Part shown: in pieces, positions 29,046-38,564 of the stretch | Layout of the letters: each line of letters begins with the position of its first letter | Numbering within the stretch: position 1 is the first letter of the stretch | Assembly (NCBI RefSeq): GCF_001578885.1 | Contig: NZ_KQ969495.1 | Location: forward strand, 180,028 to 244,027 | Direction of reading: 5' to 3' | Source of the DNA: Streptococcus sp. DD12 | Lineage (GTDB): Bacteria > Bacillota > Bacilli > Lactobacillales > Streptococcaceae | DNA length: 64,000 nucleotides | Position numbers and translations under genes: made by a program | The notes under the pieces: generated by a model | Database searches by the model: none | What the model saw: the letters and a program-made list of their open reading frames with translations, nothing else | What the model was told of the DNA's origin: nothing

Positions 29046-32000
29046 ATGGAAAGAAAACAACGTTACAGCATGAGAAAAGTCAAAAAGCACTGGGTTTACG
29101 CTATGGTAACCGTTGCTGGTTTGGCTGTTGCGACCGCATCTGCACCAGTTAGTGCCGATACGACCACAACTGATACTGATGCGAAAACGACTACAACTGC
29201 AGATACGACTGATACCACAGTTGTCGATGCTGATCAAAAAGAGAAAGATCAGGCGACGAACAGTGATACAGTTGCTGTCACACAAGACACACTATCTGCT
29301 ACCGATAAAGCCACAGATACAGGGGCAAATGCCAATCAAACTGGCACTGCCACAGATACAGATAAAACAGCAGCTGCAACAACGGATACAACAACTGCCG
29401 ATACGACAACTGATAAAGCTGCAACAGATACCGCAGCGGTCAGTGATCGCGCTGCAACGGATGCAACTGCAACAACTGACACTGCCACAGCAGATGCCGG
29501 AACAACAGCTCCATCATCTGATCAAGTGACAGCTGCTTTGAGCCTGTCTAACATTAAAAAAGTTGACGGCAAGTATTACTACTACAACGAAGATGGTACG
29601 GTTAAGAAGAACTTTGCCATTACGGTTGATGGCCAGTTGCTCTACTTTGATGCTCAAACAGGGGCACTGTCTTCTTCATCAACCTATTCTTTCACCAATG
29701 GGCTTAACCTTTTGACCGATGGTTTTACCAGCCACAATAAGGCTTATGACTCTACGCAAAAGAGCTTTGAAACGGTTGATGGTTATTTGACAGCGGACTC
29801 TTGGTACCGTCCAGCTTACATTTTAGAAGATGGAAAAGAGTGGAAAGCTTCATCAGAAACTGACTACCGTCCTCTTTTGATGAGCTGGTGGCCTGATCGT
29901 GACACCCAAGTGGCTTACCTCAACTACATGTCAGGTGTCCTAGGTGGTACGACAGATAAATATTCTAATGCCAATACGCAATTGGAGTTGAATGTTGCCG
30001 CTGAGTTGATCCAAACAAAGATTGAACAAAAAATCACGTCTGAAAAATCAACACAATGGTTGCGTGATACTATCAGTAGCTTCGTGACGACACAATCGCG
30101 CTGGAACAAGGATACTGAAGATGTCGGCGGTCACTTGCAGGGAGGTGCTTTGCTCTATGTCAACTCTGACTTGACACCTTGGGCAGACTCTAACTACCGT
30201 CTCTTGAACCGCACACCAACTAACCAAACAGGTGTTCACAACCCTAAATACACCGTAGATACTTCAAATGGTGGGTATGAATTCCTTTTGGCCAACGATA
30301 TCGATAACTCTAATCCTGCCGTTCAAGCAGAGCAGTTGAACTGGTTGCACTACTTGATGAACTGGGGTTCTATCGTCATGGGCGATAAGGATGCTAACTT
30401 TGACGGTGTGCGTGTCGATGCCGTGGATAACGTTGATGCGGACTTGCTTCAAGTCTACACTAACTATTTCCGTTCATACTACGGTGTGGATGAGTCAGAG
30501 GCTAAAGCACTGTCTCACATCTCTATCTTAGAGGCTTGGTCAAACAACGACAACCCTTACAACAAGGATACAAACGGGGCTGCTTTAACCATTGATAACT
30601 ACTTGCGTCTGTCTCTCTTGTACGCTTTGACCAAACCGTTAGACCAACGTTCTGGCATGAACACCTTAATCACAAACAGTTTGATCAACCGGACGGACGT
30701 GACGACTTATGATGACGACAGCATGCCATCTTATGTCTTTGTTCGTGCGCATGACTCTGAAGTGCAAACCATCATTGCGCAAATCATCAAGGAAAAAATC
30801 AATTCGAATACCGATGGTTACACCTTTACCATGGACGAATTGGCTCAAGCCTTCAAGATTTATAACGACGACATGAATAGTGTGGAAAAACAATACACCC
30901 ACTATAATATTCCGTCTGCTTACGCCTTGATGTTGTCCAATATCAAATCTGTTCCACGCGTCTACTATGGTGACCTCTATACAGATGACGGCCAATACAT
31001 GGCTAAGAAGTCTCCTTACTATGATGCTATTGATACCCTCCTGCGTGCTCGTATCAAATACGCTTCTGGTGGTCAACACATGGAAGAGTTCTGGCCAGCA
31101 GGTGACGCTTCAATGGCTAACCTTAAAGGAAATGAATACTCTACCGGTATCATTGCCAGCGTGCGTTACGGTCAAGACATCATGGATAAAGATGATGTTA
31201 CAGGAAGTGAATTGAGTAAGACTTCTGGTATGGTAACCTTGGTCGGAAACAATCCAAAACTGTCCTTGTATGATGGTGAAGTAGGCCATGTCAAAGTCAA
31301 TGTTGGTAAGATTCATGCCGGTCAAGAATTCCGTCCATTGTTGAACTCAACTGAAAATGGCTTGGTTTCTTACCTGAATGATAGCGACACCACTATCCGT
31401 AAAACGGTTGATGCTGATGGATTCTTGGTATTCACCTCAGCAGATATCAAAGGGTATGCAACCGTTGATGTGAATGGTTTCTTAGCTGTTTGGGTACCAG
31501 TTGGTGCTGCGGATGATCAAGATATTCGTGTCGCAGCTTCTACAGAAGCTTATGCTAAGGATGCTTTGACTTACCAAGCAACAGCTGCCTTGGATTCTCA
31601 ACTGATCTTTGAAGGTTTCTCAAACTTCCAAGATTTTGTCACTCAAGATAGCGAATACACCAACAAACGTATCGCTGAAAATGCAGACCTCTTTAAAGCT
31701 TGGGGAATCACTTCCTTTGAAATGGCGCCTCAATACGTCGCTTCAACAGACCACAGCTTCTTGGACTCTATCATTGCAAATGGTTATGCCTTTAGTGACC
31801 GTTATGACCTGGCCATGAGTCAAAATAACAAATACGGTTCAAAAGAAGATTTGGCCAATGCTTTGAAAGCCTTGCACAAGCAAGGTATCCAAGTGATTGC
31901 TGACTGGGTTCCAGACCAAATCTACAACTTGGGTGGTAAAGAAGTCGTAACCGCTACACGTGTCGACAACTACGGTGTGGAAACTAAAAATGCCTACATC

Positions 32001-33668
32001 AATGACAGCCTTTACGTCGCAGACTCTAAGAGCAGCGGTAAAGACTATCAAGCCCAATACGGTGGTGCTTTCCTTGATGAACTTAAGGAAAAATACCCTG
32101 AAATGTTTACGGTTAACATGATTTCAACTGGCGTTCCAATGGATCCAAATACTAAGATCAAGGAATGGAAAGCGGAATACATGAACGGTACAAACATCTT
32201 GAACCGTGGGGTTGGTTTCGTCTTGAAATCAGAAGGAGCTAACAAATACTTTAGCTTTAATCTGCCAACAGCCTTCATTCCAAAACAATTGGGCGACGAT
32301 GCAGATAGCGCTGTAACTGGTTTCTACAACGATGGTACAGGTATCGTCTACTTTGATACGTCAGGTTACCGTGCTAAAAATGGTTTCGTTCTTTACGATG
32401 GTTACTATTATTACTTTGGTGCGGATGGCTACATGGCGACAGGTCAACAAGTCATCAACGACAAGACTTATTACTTCTTGCCAAATGGTATTAACCTTCG
32501 CGATAGCATCTTTGAAGATGCCCAAGGTAACCAATACTACTATGGTAAACAAGGTCAAATGGCCATCAACGAATACCAACAGTTTGGGGAAGACTGGCGT
32601 TACTTTGATGCCAAGGGTGTCATGGCTCGTGGGGTTGTAACCATTAATGGAAACACCCAATACTTTGACGCGAATGGTTTCCAAGCTAAAGGCAAACTTA
32701 TCGTTGACAAAGATGGTAAAACACGTTACTTCCAAGAAGGCGACGGTAACATGTCCGTTTCTACTTGGGTAGGTAATGATGGCAACTGGTACTACATGAA
32801 CGCTCAAGGAGAAGCAGTGACAGGTGAACAAGAAATTGACGGTCAACACCTCTACTTTATGCCAAATGGTGTTCAAGTCAAAGGTAAATTGATTACAACC
32901 GATGCTGGTAAGGTTCAATACTATGACGCAGATTCTGGCCAACGTGTGTCTAACCAATTCTTAGAACTTGATGGCAGCTGGTATTACTTCGATGCAGAGG
33001 GTAATGCTGTGACAGGTGAACAAACCATTGATGGTCAACAGCTCTACTTTGATGCAAACGGTAAACAAGCTAAAGGTGTTCTTTTGACAGACGCTCAAGG
33101 TCACAAACGCTTCTATGATGCGGACTCTGGTCAATTGTGGACCAATACCTTCTTTAGCCCAGGTAACAACGTATGGTACTACTTCGGTGCAGATGGCAAT
33201 GCTGTCACATCTGGTATCCATAAGATTGGTAGCCAAACCCTCCTCTTTGATGATGAAGGCGTTCAAATCAAAGGTCAAGTTTATGTATACGGCGGTAAAA
33301 CCTACAAGACTGATGGCAACTCAGGAGAAGTATGGACCAACACCTTTGGCGCTGATGACCAAGGTAACTGGTATTACTTTGGTACCGACGGTGCTGCGGT
33401 GACAGGTGCGCAAACCATTGATGGCAAGAAATACTACTTTGCTAACGACGGCAAACAAGCTAAAGGGGTCCTCGTAACGGATGCCAATGGCAACAAACAG
33501 TATTACGATAAAGACTCAGGTGAGTTAGCGATTAGCCGCTTAGTGACTGTTGATGGTAAAACTTACTATGTCAACTATGCGGGTGCTGTCGTTCGTAACA
33601 GTCGCCGTGTTGTCAATGGTGTGGCTTACTCCTTTGATAATGATGGGGTAGCAACACGTATCGGTTAA
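29046..33668 (+). CDS. gtf: Glucansucrase (glucosyltransferase, GH70)
   Basis: Secreted enzyme that makes glucan from sucrose. Residues 1-38 are a signal with YSMRKVKKHWVYAM; residues 40-165 are Thr/Asp/Ala-rich. The permuted GH70 barrel shows D458 (nucleophile, GVRVDAVDN), E496 (acid/base, ILEAWS) and D570 (transition-state stabiliser, VRAHDSEVQT). C-terminal glucan-binding YG/CW-type repeats run from about 1100 to 1530, with one related repeat near 170-200. Thr directly after SEVQ is typical of enzymes making mainly alpha-1,6 or soluble glucan, while mutan-forming GtfB-type enzymes have Asp; this is a weak predictor. GGGAGG ribosome site before ATG 29046. It follows a glucan-binding protein gene, so product and receptor are encoded side by side. 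Confidence 0.95.
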   Translation: MERKQRYSMRKVKKHWVYAMVTVAGLAVATASAPVSADTTTTDTDAKTTTTADTTDTTVVDADQKEKDQATNSDTVAVTQDTLSATDKATDTGANANQTGTATDTDKTAAATTDTTTADTTTDKAATDTAAVSDRAATDATATTDTATADAGTTAPSSDQVTAALSLSNIKKVDGKYYYYNEDGTVKKNFAITVDGQLLYFDAQTGALSSSSTYSFTNGLNLLTDGFTSHNKAYDSTQKSFETVDGYLTADSWYRPAYILEDGKEWKASSETDYRPLLMSWWPDRDTQVAYLNYMSGVLGGTTDKYSNANTQLELNVAAELIQTKIEQKITSEKSTQWLRDTISSFVTTQSRWNKDTEDVGGHLQGGALLYVNSDLTPWADSNYRLLNRTPTNQTGVHNPKYTVDTSNGGYEFLLANDIDNSNPAVQAEQLNWLHYLMNWGSIVMGDKDANFDGVRVDAVDNVDADLLQVYTNYFRSYYGVDESEAKALSHISILEAWSNNDNPYNKDTNGAALTIDNYLRLSLLYALTKPLDQRSGMNTLITNSLINRTDVTTYDDDSMPSYVFVRAHDSEVQTIIAQIIKEKINSNTDGYTFTMDELAQAFKIYNDDMNSVEKQYTHYNIPSAYALMLSNIKSVPRVYYGDLYTDDGQYMAKKSPYYDAIDTLLRARIKYASGGQHMEEFWPAGDASMANLKGNEYSTGIIASVRYGQDIMDKDDVTGSELSKTSGMVTLVGNNPKLSLYDGEVGHVKVNVGKIHAGQEFRPLLNSTENGLVSYLNDSDTTIRKTVDADGFLVFTSADIKGYATVDVNGFLAVWVPVGAADDQDIRVAASTEAYAKDALTYQATAALDSQLIFEGFSNFQDFVTQDSEYTNKRIAENADLFKAWGITSFEMAPQYVASTDHSFLDSIIANGYAFSDRYDLAMSQNNKYGSKEDLANALKALHKQGIQVIADWVPDQIYNLGGKEVVTATRVDNYGVETKNAYINDSLYVADSKSSGKDYQAQYGGAFLDELKEKYPEMFTVNMISTGVPMDPNTKIKEWKAEYMNGTNILNRGVGFVLKSEGANKYFSFNLPTAFIPKQLGDDADSAVTGFYNDGTGIVYFDTSGYRAKNGFVLYDGYYYYFGADGYMATGQQVINDKTYYFLPNGINLRDSIFEDAQGNQYYYGKQGQMAINEYQQFGEDWRYFDAKGVMARGVVTINGNTQYFDANGFQAKGKLIVDKDGKTRYFQEGDGNMSVSTWVGNDGNWYYMNAQGEAVTGEQEIDGQHLYFMPNGVQVKGKLITTDAGKVQYYDADSGQRVSNQFLELDGSWYYFDAEGNAVTGEQTIDGQQLYFDANGKQAKGVLLTDAQGHKRFYDADSGQLWTNTFFSPGNNVWYYFGADGNAVTSGIHKIGSQTLLFDDEGVQIKGQVYVYGGKTYKTDGNSGEVWTNTFGADDQGNWYYFGTDGAAVTGAQTIDGKKYYFANDGKQAKGVLVTDANGNKQYYDKDSGELAISRLVTVDGKTYYVNYAGAVVRNSRRVVNGVAYSFDNDGVATRIG

Positions 33669-33681
33669 TAAGCCAAAAAGA

Positions 33682-33705
33682 AGTCAGGGAAACCTGGCTT
33701 TTTTT
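33682..33705 (+). terminator. Terminator after gtf
   Basis: AGTCAGG and CCTGGCT around GAAA, followed by T residues. Confidence 0.85.
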
Positions 33706-33737
33706 GTATAGTCTGCGCTAACAATTTAGGTCAATTT

Positions 33738-35348
33738 ATGGTAAAATATAAGGAAAATTTGGAGGTGGTTGCCATTTCTTCATTACCAAAGGTGACTTTA
33801 CTGGATGACGAGCGGCGTAAAAAAAGCTTTTTACGGGCGGTTTTCAGTCGGTTCACCATTATGTTACTTTTCTTTCTTTTGCAAGTGGCCATTTTGCTGG
33901 CGCCCTTTTTGTGGCTGCAGGCTTATCGGGTGCACCTTCAGGTCTTAGAATTAGTACTGGCTATGGCTGGTGCCTTTTACCTGATCAATTCCAGTATGGA
34001 CGCTACCTCACGCATCACTTGGCTACTCTTTATCATGCCCTTTCCTTTTTTCGGCGTGCCATTATTACTTTATACCAAAGTAGACCTGGGCTACCGTGGT
34101 ATGAAGCGAATGCTGGCCAGACGAGTAGCTATGTCCCAACCTTATCTCAAACAGGATTCAGCTATTGTTGAAAAGCTTTCGCAGACCAGTGGGGAAACCT
34201 ATGGGTTGGTTCGTTATTTTAATCGGATTCGCAGTTCCTTTCCTATTTATGAGTCTTCACAAGCGAAATATTACCCAACTGGTGAGGCGGTTTTTGAGGA
34301 CCTCAAAGCTGAATTGCGTAAGGCCAAGCATTTTATCTTTATGGAGTTTTTCATCATAGCAGAAGGGCGCATGTGGGGTGAAATTTTAGCGATTCTACAA
34401 GAAAAAGTAAAAGAAGGTGTTGAGGTCAGGGTCATGTATGACGGCATGTTAGAGTTTACGACCTTGTCCTTTGACTATGATGAACGCTTGCAGGACTTGG
34501 GCATCAAGGCTAAATCTTTCGCCCGTTTGTCGCCCTTTGTTTCCACTTATTACAATTACCGTGACCACCGTAAAATCGTTGTGATTGATAACCAAGTGGC
34601 CTTTACCGGTGGTTTTAACCTAGCGGATGAATACATCAACGCCATAGAACGTTTTGGTTATTGGAAGGATACGGGGCTACGTGTCACAGGAGAGGCAGTT
34701 AAAACCTTTACGATTTTGTTCTTACGCATGTGGGAAAATCAAAATGATAGCATGGAATATGCCGACTATCTGCTTCCGCAAAAGCCCTTGCCTGCTAGCT
34801 CAGGTTATGTTTTGCCCTATGGGGATTCTCCTTTGGACCACGATAAAGTTGGGGAAAATGTCTATATTAGCATGCTGGACCATGCCAGAGATTATGTTCA
34901 TATTATGACACCCTATTTGATTTTGGACGAAGAACTGGCTCATGCCCTTTGTTTTGCGGCAGAACGCGGGGTTGATGTGTCCATCATCATGCCTGGCATA
35001 CCCGATAAAAAATCCGCTTACTACCTCGCTAAGACCTATTTCCCAGCCCTAATGCAGGCAGGTGTTAAGATATTTTATTTCACACCTGGTTTTGTTCATG
35101 CCAAGGTCTTTGTGGCCGATGGTCTTCGGGCGGTTGTTGGGACCATTAATTTGGATTACCGCAGTCTTTACCACCATTTTGAATGTGCAACCTATCTCTA
35201 TCAAACAGACTGTATCGCTGATATTGTGGCTGATTTTGAGGAAACCTTGACATACTGTGAGCGGGTGACCTTAGATAGCCTTAAGCGTGGCAAGTTGCGC
35301 CATCGGTTGGCTGGGCATCTCTTGCGAGCGATAGCCCCTATGATGTAG
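33738..35348 (+). CDS. cls: Cardiolipin synthase (phospholipase D type), first copy
   Basis: Membrane enzyme condensing two phosphatidylglycerol molecules to cardiolipin. Two N-terminal helices (about residues 35-85) are followed by two phospholipase D motifs: H277-K279-D284 (HRKIVVID) and H454-K456-D461 (HAKVFVAD), numbered from ATG 33738. That ATG lies within a promoter-like TGGTAAAAT and has no ribosome site. A strong GGAGG at 33761-33765 is 8 bases before an in-frame ATT at 33774, so translation may begin there (M-SSLPKVTLLDDERR). No in-frame ATG, GTG or TTG fits that site as well. Paralogue of the gene at 35558. Confidence 0.88.
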   Translation: MVKYKENLEVVAISSLPKVTLLDDERRKKSFLRAVFSRFTIMLLFFLLQVAILLAPFLWLQAYRVHLQVLELVLAMAGAFYLINSSMDATSRITWLLFIMPFPFFGVPLLLYTKVDLGYRGMKRMLARRVAMSQPYLKQDSAIVEKLSQTSGETYGLVRYFNRIRSSFPIYESSQAKYYPTGEAVFEDLKAELRKAKHFIFMEFFIIAEGRMWGEILAILQEKVKEGVEVRVMYDGMLEFTTLSFDYDERLQDLGIKAKSFARLSPFVSTYYNYRDHRKIVVIDNQVAFTGGFNLADEYINAIERFGYWKDTGLRVTGEAVKTFTILFLRMWENQNDSMEYADYLLPQKPLPASSGYVLPYGDSPLDHDKVGENVYISMLDHARDYVHIMTPYLILDEELAHALCFAAERGVDVSIIMPGIPDKKSAYYLAKTYFPALMQAGVKIFYFTPGFVHAKVFVADGLRAVVGTINLDYRSLYHHFECATYLYQTDCIADIVADFEETLTYCERVTLDSLKRGKLRHRLAGHLLRAIAPMM

Positions 35349-35362
35349 GGACTTTTACCGTC

Positions 35363-35391
35363 TTGGCAAAAGAGACAACTTATGGTAGAAT
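35363..35391 (+). promoter_or_regulatory. Promoter of the structured leader before the second cls
   Basis: TTGGCA (35363-35368), exactly 17 bases, TAGAAT (35386-35391) with a preceding TGG extension. Confidence 0.75.
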
Positions 35392-35397
35392 AAGGTT

Positions 35398-35545
35398 ATG
35401 CGATGAGTCGATGGGTGGCCCTAGGCCACCATTGCGCTAGGGAGGTCATTAACGCAGGAGCGGACCTTGACCAGTTGTGTGAACCGACTGGTCACACTAG
35501 CAATAGTGCCCTGACCCCTGTCTTTGGATAGGGGTCTTTTTAGTA
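35398..35545 (+). ncRNA. Structured leader RNA with terminator, candidate attenuator or riboswitch
   Basis: About 145 nt between a good promoter and an intrinsic terminator, right upstream of the second cls. Elements: strong stem CGATGGGTGGCC (35409-35420) with GGCCACCATTG (35424-35434); AGGTC (35443-35447) with GACCT (35463-35467); CCAGT (35471-35475) with ACTGG (35487-35491); CACTA-GCAA-TAGTG (35495-35508), a GNRA-type tetraloop hairpin; terminator 35513-35541. GGTCA (35444-35448) could instead pair with TGACC (35512-35516), which would break the terminator, so two exclusive folds can be drawn. It lacks the T-box AGGGTGGNACCGCG signature and I do not recognise a known riboswitch class. A free-standing small RNA is the alternative. 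Confidence 0.6.
35513..35541 (+). terminator. Terminator at the end of the cls leader
   Basis: GACCCCT (35513-35519) and AGGGGTC (35530-35536) followed by five T. The ribosome site of the second cls begins only a few bases later, so it must be conditional or leaky if this promoter drives the gene. Confidence 0.82.
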
Positions 35546-35557
35546 GAAAGGAATCTT

Positions 35558-37132
35558 ATGCCAGAAGAGAAAGTGGCTTATCTACTGCCTAAACAGACAT
35601 CAAAGTGGGCTAAACTCCTCAGAAACCGAACACTGACCATCAGCTTTTTCTTTATTTTAGAATTAGCCTTTTTGCTGATGGCTTATGTGATGTTGCGTCG
35701 GCATTTTCCCTCTTTGATTTTGTGGGAACACCTGCTAACCTTTGTCGTTTTTATTTTCCTTCTTAATCACCCTATGGATTCGCGATCAAAATTGTCTTGG
35801 TTTATTATCATTGCAGTTTTTCCGATTTTTGGGACGGGTCTATTGTATTTTTCCCTGTCAGATTGGGGTGTTCGTCGGTTAAAAAAACGATTGACTCAGG
35901 CCACCGAGCAAACGTCACGTTACCTTAAACAGCCTGAGGATTCCGCTGTGAATGCCCTCAAAAAGGACCCCGCTGTGAAGGGCTTGATGCAGTTTATGGC
36001 ACAAAGTCCCGGTCATTTTCCGATCTACAGTCAGACACAGGTGACTTATTTTCCGCTGGGGGACGCCCTTTTTCCTGCCTTGTTAGAAGATTTAAAAGCA
36101 GCCAAGCGATACATTTTTATGGAATATTTCATTATTGCTGAAGGGAAGATGTGGGGAGAAATTCTCGATATTCTAGAGAAAAAGGCTCAGGCGGGTTTAG
36201 ATGTGCGTATCTTATTTGATGGCATGAATGAGATGACAAGCCTGTCTTATGATTACATGGCCCGTCTTCATCGTGTGGGCATCAAAGCGCAAACCTTTTC
36301 GCCTATTAAGCCCATTTTGTCCACCTATTATAACTACCGTGACCACCGTAAAATTACCGTCATCGATGGGCAAGTGGCCTATACTGGTGGGGTCAATATC
36401 GCTGATGAGTACATCAATCAAAAAGCACGTTTTGGCCATTGGAAAGACACAGGCTTACGTCTTGAAGGGAGTGCTGTCCAGACTTTTAAAGCCCTCTTTT
36501 TGACCATGTGGCTGGTTACAGGCTCTGGTGATTTTGACGCAGTCCAGCCGTTTTTGGCGGAAAAACCAAAGCCCTGCCAAGCTCCAGGATTTGTTTTACC
36601 TTATGGCAATTCGCCCCTCACTTATCACAAGGTAGCAGAAGACGTTTACCTTGATATGATGGCTAAGGCATCGGACTACCTGTATCTCATGACGCCCTAT
36701 TTGATTTTGGATGATGAGTTGCAACATAGCTTGATTTATGCAGCAAAACGAGGTGTAGATGTGCGGATAATGATGCCTGGCATTCCCGATAAACCTTATG
36801 CTTATGCCATAGCTGAAACTTATTTCAAAACTTTACTGACCGCAGGGGTCAAGATTTATCGCTACAGCCCCGGTTTTGTCCATGCCAAGGTTTATGTCTC
36901 CGATGATTGTAAGGCGGTGGTGGGGACCATCAATACAGATTATCGAAGTCTCTATCAAAACTTTGAGGATGGGGTCTATCTCTATCAGCATCCGGTTGTC
37001 TCAGAGGTCAAACGTGACTTCCTGCAAACCTTAGAAGCCTGCCAAGAGGTAAGCCTAGAAGATGTGACGCAAGTCCCTTTGTCGCATCGCTTGACTAGAG
37101 CTGTATTAGCCCTAGTAGGCCCCTTGATGTGA
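35558..37132 (+). CDS. cls: Cardiolipin synthase (phospholipase D type), second copy
   Basis: 524 aa paralogue of the preceding gene with the same layout: two N-terminal membrane helices, HKD motif 1 at H263-K265-D270 (HRKITVID) and motif 2 at H442-K444-D449 (HAKVYVSD). The shared blocks ITAEGKMWGEIL-like, STYYNYRDHRK and MTPYLILDDEL are nearly identical in both copies, so this is a tandem duplication, old enough for the N-termini to differ. Ribosome site AAAGGAA before ATG. It has its own promoter and RNA leader, so the two copies are probably expressed under different conditions. Confidence 0.92.
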   Translation: MPEEKVAYLLPKQTSKWAKLLRNRTLTISFFFILELAFLLMAYVMLRRHFPSLILWEHLLTFVVFIFLLNHPMDSRSKLSWFIIIAVFPIFGTGLLYFSLSDWGVRRLKKRLTQATEQTSRYLKQPEDSAVNALKKDPAVKGLMQFMAQSPGHFPIYSQTQVTYFPLGDALFPALLEDLKAAKRYIFMEYFIIAEGKMWGEILDILEKKAQAGLDVRILFDGMNEMTSLSYDYMARLHRVGIKAQTFSPIKPILSTYYNYRDHRKITVIDGQVAYTGGVNIADEYINQKARFGHWKDTGLRLEGSAVQTFKALFLTMWLVTGSGDFDAVQPFLAEKPKPCQAPGFVLPYGNSPLTYHKVAEDVYLDMMAKASDYLYLMTPYLILDDELQHSLIYAAKRGVDVRIMMPGIPDKPYAYAIAETYFKTLLTAGVKIYRYSPGFVHAKVYVSDDCKAVVGTINTDYRSLYQNFEDGVYLYQHPVVSEVKRDFLQTLEACQEVSLEDVTQVPLSHRLTRAVLALVGPLM

Positions 37133-37153
37133 CGGCAATCTGTCACGCGTTTT

Positions 37154-37171
37154 AGCCCTAAGGGCTTTTTT
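37154..37171 (+). terminator. Terminator after second cls
   Basis: AGCCC and GGGCT around TAA, followed by a T run. Confidence 0.75.
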
Positions 37172-37351
37172 CTTGTCTCAAAAAGAAAAGTGTTTTTTGC
37201 CCGAACTGGTTTTAGGTCTGTGCTCAGCTTTATGAGTTGGCTTTTTTGTATAAAGATAAGCAACTAAGTATATTAGGGCTATCAGACCCCGGTCATGCTA
37301 AAAGATGGTCTAAGACAAGGTTTGGGCTTTTCATCTTGGGTTTAAAAGGGT

Positions 37352-37357
37352 ATAATA
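37352..37357 (+). promoter_or_regulatory. -10 element upstream of asd
   Basis: TATAAT about 50 bases before ATG 37403. The -35 is not clear. The 230 bases before asd hold no gene. Confidence 0.55.
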
Positions 37358-37402
37358 ACAGTATCAATTTTTTAAACATGTTATATTGTTAAGGAGAAAC
37401 TT

Positions 37403-38479
37403 ATGGGCTATACAGTTGCAGTTGTTGGTGCTACAGGTGCCGTTGGAACACGCATGATTCAAGAGTTGGAAAAATCTAACCTGCCAATCGACAAGCTTCG
37501 TTTATTGGCATCTGCACGTTCAGCAGGGAAAGTCTTGCAGTTTAAAGGACAAGACATCACCGTTGAAGAAACGACAACAGATGCCTTTTCTGGTGTTGAC
37601 ATCGCCCTTTTCTCTGCTGGAGGTTCTATTTCAGCGAAATTTGCCCCCTATGCTGTTCAAGCTGGCGCAGTAGTGGTGGACAATACCTCATATTTCCGCC
37701 AAAACCCTGATGTTCCTTTAGTTGTGCCTGAAGTCAATGCACATGCCTTGGAAAATCACAATGGTATTATTGCTTGTCCTAACTGTTCAACCATCCAAAT
37801 GATGGTGGCCCTGGAACCTATTCGTCAAAAATGGGGCTTAGAGCGAGTGATTGTTTCTACTTACCAAGCCGTTTCTGGTGCAGGTCAGTCAGCCATCAAC
37901 GAAACCCTTCGTGAAATTAAAGAAGTCGTTGATGAAGGTGTGGAACCAAAAGACCTGCAGGCGGATATTCTACCAGCTGGTGGGGATAAAAAACATTACC
38001 CAATCGCCTTTAATGCCTTGGCCCAAATCGATGTCTTCACAGAAAATGACTACACTTATGAAGAAATGAAGATGACTAAGGAAACCAAGAAAATCATGGA
38101 AGACGACAGTATCGCTGTATCAGCAACTTGTGTTCGGATTCCAGTCCTTTTCTCTCATTCTGAGTCTGTCTATATTGAAACCAAAGAAGTCGCTCCTGTT
38201 GAAGAGGTCAAAGCAGCGATTGCTTCCTTCCCAGGTGCTGTTTTAGAAGATGATGTGGCCCACCAAGTCTACCCACAAGCTGTTAATGCTGTTGGTAAGC
38301 ATGAAACTTTTGTTGGTCGTATCCGCAAGGATTTGGATGCTGAAAAAGGCCTGCACATGTGGGTGGTTTCAGACAACTTGCTTAAAGGGGCAGCTTGGAA
38401 TTCTGTTCAAATCGCTGAAACACTCCATGAACGTGGCCTCGTTCGTGCAACGGCAGAACTAAAATTTGAGCTCAAATAA
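37403..38479 (+). CDS. asd: Aspartate-semialdehyde dehydrogenase
   Basis: Second step of the aspartate pathway to lysine, threonine, methionine and diaminopimelate. NADP-binding [10 protein letters not shown] at residues 9-18, active-site Cys in [12 protein letters not shown], catalytic His in the later [12 protein letters not shown] region. Length 358 aa. It is followed by dapA, so the pair feeds the diaminopimelate/lysine branch. Confidence 0.95.
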   Translation: MGYTVAVVGATGAVGTRMIQELEKSNLPIDKLRLLASARSAGKVLQFKGQDITVEETTTDAFSGVDIALFSAGGSISAKFAPYAVQAGAVVVDNTSYFRQNPDVPLVVPEVNAHALENHNGIIACPNCSTIQMMVALEPIRQKWGLERVIVSTYQAVSGAGQSAINETLREIKEVVDEGVEPKDLQADILPAGGDKKHYPIAFNALAQIDVFTENDYTYEEMKMTKETKKIMEDDSIAVSATCVRIPVLFSHSESVYIETKEVAPVEEVKAAIASFPGAVLEDDVAHQVYPQAVNAVGKHETFVGRIRKDLDAEKGLHMWVVSDNLLKGAAWNSVQIAETLHERGLVRATAELKFELK

Positions 38480-38509
38480 GCGAAAACCAAGCTCATTTTA
38501 TGGATTGAA

Positions 38510-38541
38510 AAGAGGGAGAGAAAGAGGATTTCCTCCCTCTT
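38510..38541 (+). repeat. Hairpin between asd and dapA
   Basis: AAGAGGGAG and CTCCCTCTT form a 9-bp stem around a purine-rich loop, without a T run. It may be a processing or stability element in the asd-dapA mRNA. Confidence 0.5.
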
Positions 38542-38564
38542 GCTATAAGCTAAAAAGGAGAGAT

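Noticed and set aside
35398..35545. T-box leader before the second cls
   Set aside because: No AGGGTGGNACCGCG antiterminator signature and the gene is unrelated to tRNA charging or amino acid metabolism.
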